Made by a program: the position numbers and the translations under genes. A stretch of 64,000 nt of DNA from Latrodectus hesperus (taxonomy: Eukaryota; Arthropoda; Arachnida; Araneae; Theridiidae). Shown in pieces: positions 59,560-64,000 of this stretch (positions are counted from its first letter, which is position 1; every line of letters starts with the position of its first letter). The notes below the pieces were generated by a model. That model was not told the origin of the DNA, made no database searches, and saw only the letters and a list, made by a program, of their open reading frames with translations. Location of the stretch: contig CM075850.1 of NCBI GenBank assembly GCA_037975125.1, forward strand, positions 127,615,292 through 127,679,291, in the 5' to 3' direction.

Positions 59560-62539
59560 TAATATATGCATTCTTTTAAAAGATAATATTATGTTGTAAT
59601 CTGTATCTTAAGATAGATTTACTTGTTTCATCAATTTAGCATAAAACTTTGTTTTAAAATCCTACAGAGAGAATCTCAAAAGAAAACGATATATTTTTCC
59701 ACACAAAATGCAAGAGGTCAATAAAAACAATGCTTTAACGAGAATTTATTCATCATGTATAAAAAGTGCAAGGATGATATGACTGAAAATTATAATATTT
59801 CTACCATTGAATAATATTTTAAGAAAAGTTTTTTTATTTTTATTATTTATTTTATTTTTATTTTTATTTTTTTTTTAAATCCTGATTGTGTTCCTGAAAG
59901 AGTTAATGAACACTTGGAAGGATTTTTTTACTAAGCAGTAAAGTAATTTATCATTGGAAAATATTTTATGTGGATACATGTTTTCGCTCCCAACTAATAT
60001 TTTTCAGCAATAAAAAATAAGTTTTATTAAATTCCAAAAAAAAAAAATCATTTAAATATTTTATAGATATTTTTTTATATTTGCTTTTTAAAAAATAAAT
60101 ATTTCTAATACAACTTTTAGTTTAAATATTTAAGATGAAATTTATTAGTATTTTTTGAAATCATAATAAGCATAATTATTAATTCAATCTCTTGAAGAAT
60201 GAGTAATTTTAATGTTTAACATTAAAATTATGAAAGAAAAGAGTGTAAAATGTCATTCAGTATATATTGGATTTATAATAATTAGTATCTAAATAACTAA
60301 TTATAATTAGATCAATTAAATAATTTTAAATATTGTTGACTAAATTAATAGATATATTCAAAAAATGTATTTTCATAGGCATAAATTAATTAACAAGAAA
60401 GAAATTTTTACCAAATTTCTACAATGATAACTTTAAATTAATGTTATCAGTTGTTAGAGCTATTTTTTATTTACCATACTGAAAAAGCTGATTTCTCGTA
60501 TTGTCGTGTCATGTCACGTATATACATGTCACTTAAAATTGTATTTCTTTGATAAATATTAGAATTTATTTGTAAAAATTTATTTTGAATATTTTATTTT
60601 GAAGCATTAATTTACGTTGTAACTTTAATAAAAGCTTTTTTTTTAAAAAAAAGAGCATTTTTCAAACACTTAAAAGAATACCTTTAGAAATATTTTTTTC
60701 TTTAAGAAAAATGTTTTACTTCCTTATGAAAATAAATGTACTAACGCCATGAGTACTTTTGTATTCAACACCAGAAAGGGTGCTTTCTGTTTCCCACTAC
60801 CTGTTTCGTTAATCAGTAGCTACATAAAATTACCCCTCGAAGTTTCTGAGTACGGGCGGAGGAAGAAAAGAAATGGTCACCGAAAATGACACCGGAATCC
60901 CCTTTGACGACCTTATCAGGCATTGAGGGAGAATATATTTCCCCTCTTCCGCTGATATAGAAGAAAACATACATTTCAGAGTACGGTTTTTAAAAATCAT
61001 AATAATAATTTTATTATTAATCCTAATAAAAAGTTATGCATTGCCTCGCACACACATTGAATGATTTTTTTTTGTTTCATTAAATGGTCAAAAATATCAT
61101 GAATGTTTAAATATAAAATTGAAAACATGAATTAATAAAAATGTATGTATCTATCATTTCAATTGCCTGTATAAAAGAGCGTGAGCTTTGTAAATTTCGT
61201 TTTAATAATATTCAGTTAGTTTATTAAGATTGAAGTTCACACATTTATTAGTTTTTCAATAGCGTTTCAAAACGTGAGTCAATAGCAAACAGCCTTTATG
61301 TGAACTCCTGACTTAATTAGTTCTTATTCTGTCAGCAAAAATCAAAAGTTTTTAAAGCTAATAACCTATCATGATATAGTTTACAGGTGTCAAGTTGTAA
61401 TTTTTTTATTTTCCTCATCTTTACATAGATAAAATATTCCTTTCTATTTTCATGATTTCAATATTTTTTGACGTTATTTTAAGTATATATATCCTGATTT
61501 TTAACTTCTATATTTTGTTAAATAGCTCTTTTTAATTCCAATCACTTAATGTATTTCGTAATTAAACTGAGATTTCTTTTTTACTTTAAATAAACTTCAA
61601 GTTATTTTCTACAAGTAATAATCTATTCTTTAAATTACTTATTGAATTTTAGATATGGAATATCAGCGTTACATCTGCTTGCATCTGATTCCTTCAAAAA
61701 CTACTTATAATATTTTCCTTTTCATTTGTTCGTGTTCTCTAAGGAAATCAAATATTTAAAATTGATAATCAAAGATTAAGGAGAGTGTTGCAAAAAGGTT
61801 TTAATGTAAAAGAGCTTAATATAGTTGATTCGAAAATACCTCTGTATTATACAGTAATAAAATGCTTAATAAAGTTCTTCCTACTGGTTTATAAGTATAG
61901 AGGTACACTGAACGTCTATTTGACGGATCTAAAGTATGCCTCTCAAAGTTATTTATAGAAAAGAAAGAAGTCTATTTGAAGTATGCAAAATATGCAGTAA
62001 TCGGGATGCGCAAGATGTCCAAATCGAAACGTTCGGATTTTAAATGGATGTACTACATTTTTTACTTAATCCATAAAGAAAATTTATACAAAAAGGGAAA
62101 TAAAAAAATTCTACTTATAGTATCATACTATTTCTATGTAAGTCGCAACAGTGATAAGGAAGATGTTTAATGGATACTCCATATTACTTTTAAAGCAACT
62201 AGGAATCCACATAAAATAAAATTTCTCGATTATAACTGAACCGCAAACGGTTATTTTTGCATGAACGAAAACCGGAATTCATATATTTTATTTTAATTTA
62301 AGAGGAAAGAAAAATACAGTTTGAAGTCTTGATTCAAAAAGATTTTCAACTTCAACTTTTTACATAATAAAGATAAGGGGCTTATTTATTGTGGACAGTA
62401 TGAGGCTTTCTAATTGAGGCATTAGAAGTCCTTTTCCTTGTCTTGGAAGTCTTGGAAGTCTTAGAAGTCCTTTACTATTATTACTTTCTTTTAATGCCAA
62501 AATCTCATCTAATGTTTTGTCATTCTTAATATTTTACTA
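59560..62539. other. Unassigned AT-rich DNA
   Basis: A less AT-rich island at 60755-60960 (ACGGGCGGAGGAAG, GACACCGGAATCCCC) has no assignment. TATAAAAG at 61170 precedes a TCAGTT at 61212-61217, but at a wide spacing. A 9-bp repeat (TTGGAAGTC) lies at 62436-62470. The 64-codon ORF at 61976 has no recognised domain. Confidence 0.45.
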
Positions 62540-63430
62540 TTAGGTTGGTGCGTATGAAATGTCGGATTCTTAAGTGATTGTATAAAACTGCATATCTTTC
62601 TTCAAAAGCTGTTTATTCAATCAAAGTATGCTCCATTCGCTTCAATACACTTCTCCCAACGAGATTTTAAAGCGTAGATGCCTGTCTTAAAAAATTTTGG
62701 TCTTTAGAATTAATAAACTCTGATATCGAGTTTCTTAGACTGTCTTCATTTTCATAGTGTTTGCCCCTTAAAAACAGCTCTAAATGCTTGAAAAAATGAA
62801 AATAGGTCGGCGAGAGATCCGGTGAATAGGGTGGATGCTGCAATGATGAGCATACGTTTAACCGATCCAGCTTATTTCGCTCTGTCAGTGCGTGCGGCAC
62901 CCACTTGTCCATCTTCTTAACCTTGCCAATCTCAGAAAGGTGTCTCAATAGCGTTGTATGGTCAACTTTCATCCTGATAGCAAGTTCCCTCGTGGATACG
63001 GCTGGATCCACTTCCACTAGAGCCTTCAGGTCATCATTCTTCACAGACATTTTGGGTCTTCCGCGCGGCTCATTTTGCAGTGAAAAATCGCCAGTCCGAA
63101 ATTTTTCGAACCAACGCTGCACTTTCCGATCGTTAACCGTATTCTCCCCAAACGCTTGGTTTATGTTGCGTGCAGCTTTTGCAGCACTATTACCAAGTCT
63201 GTACTCATATAAGAAAATGACGCGAATGTTGGCAGAATTCATATCGGCAATAAACTCAAAAGAAATAAAAAGGGAAGACCTTCGAGAAAACCTATTTTGC
63301 TGAAATGAGTCTCTGGCAATGGACAATACGAGTATGAATGAGGTTATGCCAAATACAAAAGTATAACGAAAACAGGGAGGAAAACGTCCGCATGTAAAGA
63401 GAATCCGACATTTCATACGCACGAACCTAA
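62540..63430 (-). mobile_element. Internally deleted mariner with intact terminal repeats
   Basis: Inverted termini TTAGGTTGGTGCGTATGAAA (left) and TTAGGTTCGTGCGTATGAAA (right, complement), about 32 bp each, flanked by TA on both sides. The length of 891 bp is about 400 bp short of a typical full mariner. The missing part is central and catalytic. The good preservation of the ends means it could still be mobilised in trans. Confidence 0.92.
62667..63242 (-). CDS. Truncated mariner transposase, DNA-binding half fused in frame to C-terminus
   Basis: The ATG at 63240-63242 opens 191 codons; the frame is also open for 60 codons upstream. Residues 1-60 form the first HTH (NSAAKAARNINQAFGENTVN) and its end. 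GRPK at 61-64 is the linker, and about 68-105 is the second HTH (VSTRELAIRMKVDHTTLLRH). WVPHALTE follows. At about residue 134 a deletion joins DRLNVCSSL to QHPPYSPDLS without a frameshift, removing about 100 residues with the TGDEKW and DNARPH catalytic Asp motifs. In the remaining motif the third Asp position reads Tyr (SPTYFHFF). All three catalytic residues are therefore gone while both DNA-binding regions remain. It may act as a passive repressor or simply be a recent deletion derivative. Confidence 0.8.
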   Translation of the reverse strand: MNSANIRVIFLYEYRLGNSAAKAARNINQAFGENTVNDRKVQRWFEKFRTGDFSLQNEPRGRPKMSVKNDDLKALVEVDPAVSTRELAIRMKVDHTTLLRHLSEIGKVKKMDKWVPHALTERNKLDRLNVCSSLQHPPYSPDLSPTYFHFFKHLELFLRGKHYENEDSLRNSISEFINSKDQNFLRQASTL

Positions 63431-63830
63431 TATTTTCATATCTTTCTTATCAAAAGTATGGCATTTGCTTTACACTTAACAGCACAACTTTTTTAGACAA
63501 ATCTCGCGTACATAAAATGAATACTCAAAAATAACTTTCATTTATATAAAAGTGAATCTTACAACTTTTATATTTACATTGTTATATCCTCCGTGTTTTT
63601 TATAAAAGTATTTTGTTTTCCGACTGAATTCTTCCAAAATAGAAGTCTTTAAAATAACCTCACAAAAGTTAAATATATTCTTAAAAAACAAAATGTTAAA
63701 AAATTTTTTAAATAACAAAATAAAAATATCTATAAAACTACCAATATTACACATATGGGTTGTATCTCAGTTCATTATATTTTTTACATTTTCTTCAATA
63801 AAGTAAATAAATGTCTAGATGTTTGTAGAA

Positions 63831-63831
<1 letters not shown>

Positions 63832-63889
<58 letters not shown>
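63832..63889. repeat. (TA)n tract
   Basis: About 29 TA units near the right edge. Nothing recognisable lies between it and the mariner or after it. Confidence 0.95.
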
Positions 63890-63893
<4 letters not shown>

Positions 63894-64000
63894 CATATAA
63901 TCTCATATAACTTACAAAATAATTTGAAAAAGGACTGACTTTGTTTTAAAATACTGTGTTATTCTCATGAACATGTTTTCTTTCTTATATTTTTGATTTT

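Noticed and set aside
61170..61217. TATAAAAG followed by a TCAGTT initiator-like motif
   Set aside because: Spacing of about 44 bases is too wide for a standard TATA-Inr promoter, and no gene follows.

Overview
The window is AT-rich, intron-bearing eukaryotic DNA with very low gene density. It has long (TA)n and (CA)n tracts and a dense layer of decayed transposons and tRNA-headed SINEs. The element mix (Tc1, several mariner lineages, BEL/Pao, Gypsy, Jockey, GTF2IRD2/ZBED-like hAT, an ISL2EU-type THAP/YqaJ element) points to an arthropod. From general resemblance of the element proteins I infer an arachnid, probably an orb-weaving spider. This is inference; no database was consulted.

Layout. 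0.7-1.8 kb: the only part that looks like host genes, with two 5' coding exons of a probable RECQL-type helicase (minus strand) and a divergent 67-codon ORF ending in a membrane segment (plus strand). 2.1-8.2 kb: a mariner relic, a THAP-bearing repeat, a Gypsy pol relic and a 5'-truncated Jockey element. 9.1-9.9 kb: a possible SINE, a short non-LTR insertion with a target duplication, and a microsatellite. 10.5-14.8 kb: a BEL/Pao element with both LTRs. 15-18.7 kb: a mariner relic, a dispersed repeat and a hAT element with a frameshifted BED finger. 19.3-24.1 kb: the best-preserved coding block. It holds a THAP-DDE transposase split by one intron and, tail to tail with it, a SWIM zinc-finger/YqaJ-exonuclease gene. 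Together they form an ISL2EU-like transposon that may be close to intact. 25.3-26.6 kb: an orphan exon-like ORF and a GC-richer segment. 26.8-28.2, 39.0-40.4 and 41.0-41.3 kb: three Tc1 copies. 33.7-36.2 kb: a Mutator-like N-terminus fused to a second hAT copy, then a second copy of the 15.8-kb repeat. 37-39 kb: a third non-LTR piece, a SINE, a TA tract and an inverted second copy of the THAP-bearing repeat. 42.6-43.3 kb: a long hairpin and a MITE with perfect 8-bp target duplications. 44-58 kb: SINE-rich. Several tRNA-headed families carry target duplications, and one family has a 5S-rRNA-like box. This stretch also holds a mariner relic split by a non-LTR insertion, a TA-tract-bounded non-autonomous element and a mariner N-terminal fragment. 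59.0-59.5 kb: a (CA)n tract and a 27-bp minisatellite open for nonapeptide repeats. 62.5-63.4 kb: an internally deleted mariner whose remaining transposase reads through in one frame.

How the parts relate: no host pathway is visible. The functional logic is transposition. The ISL2EU-like pair supplies DNA binding (THAP), cleavage (DDE) and an accessory nuclease (YqaJ). The mariner deletion derivative keeps the DNA-binding half without catalysis. Most other coding remnants carry stops, frameshifts or deletions.
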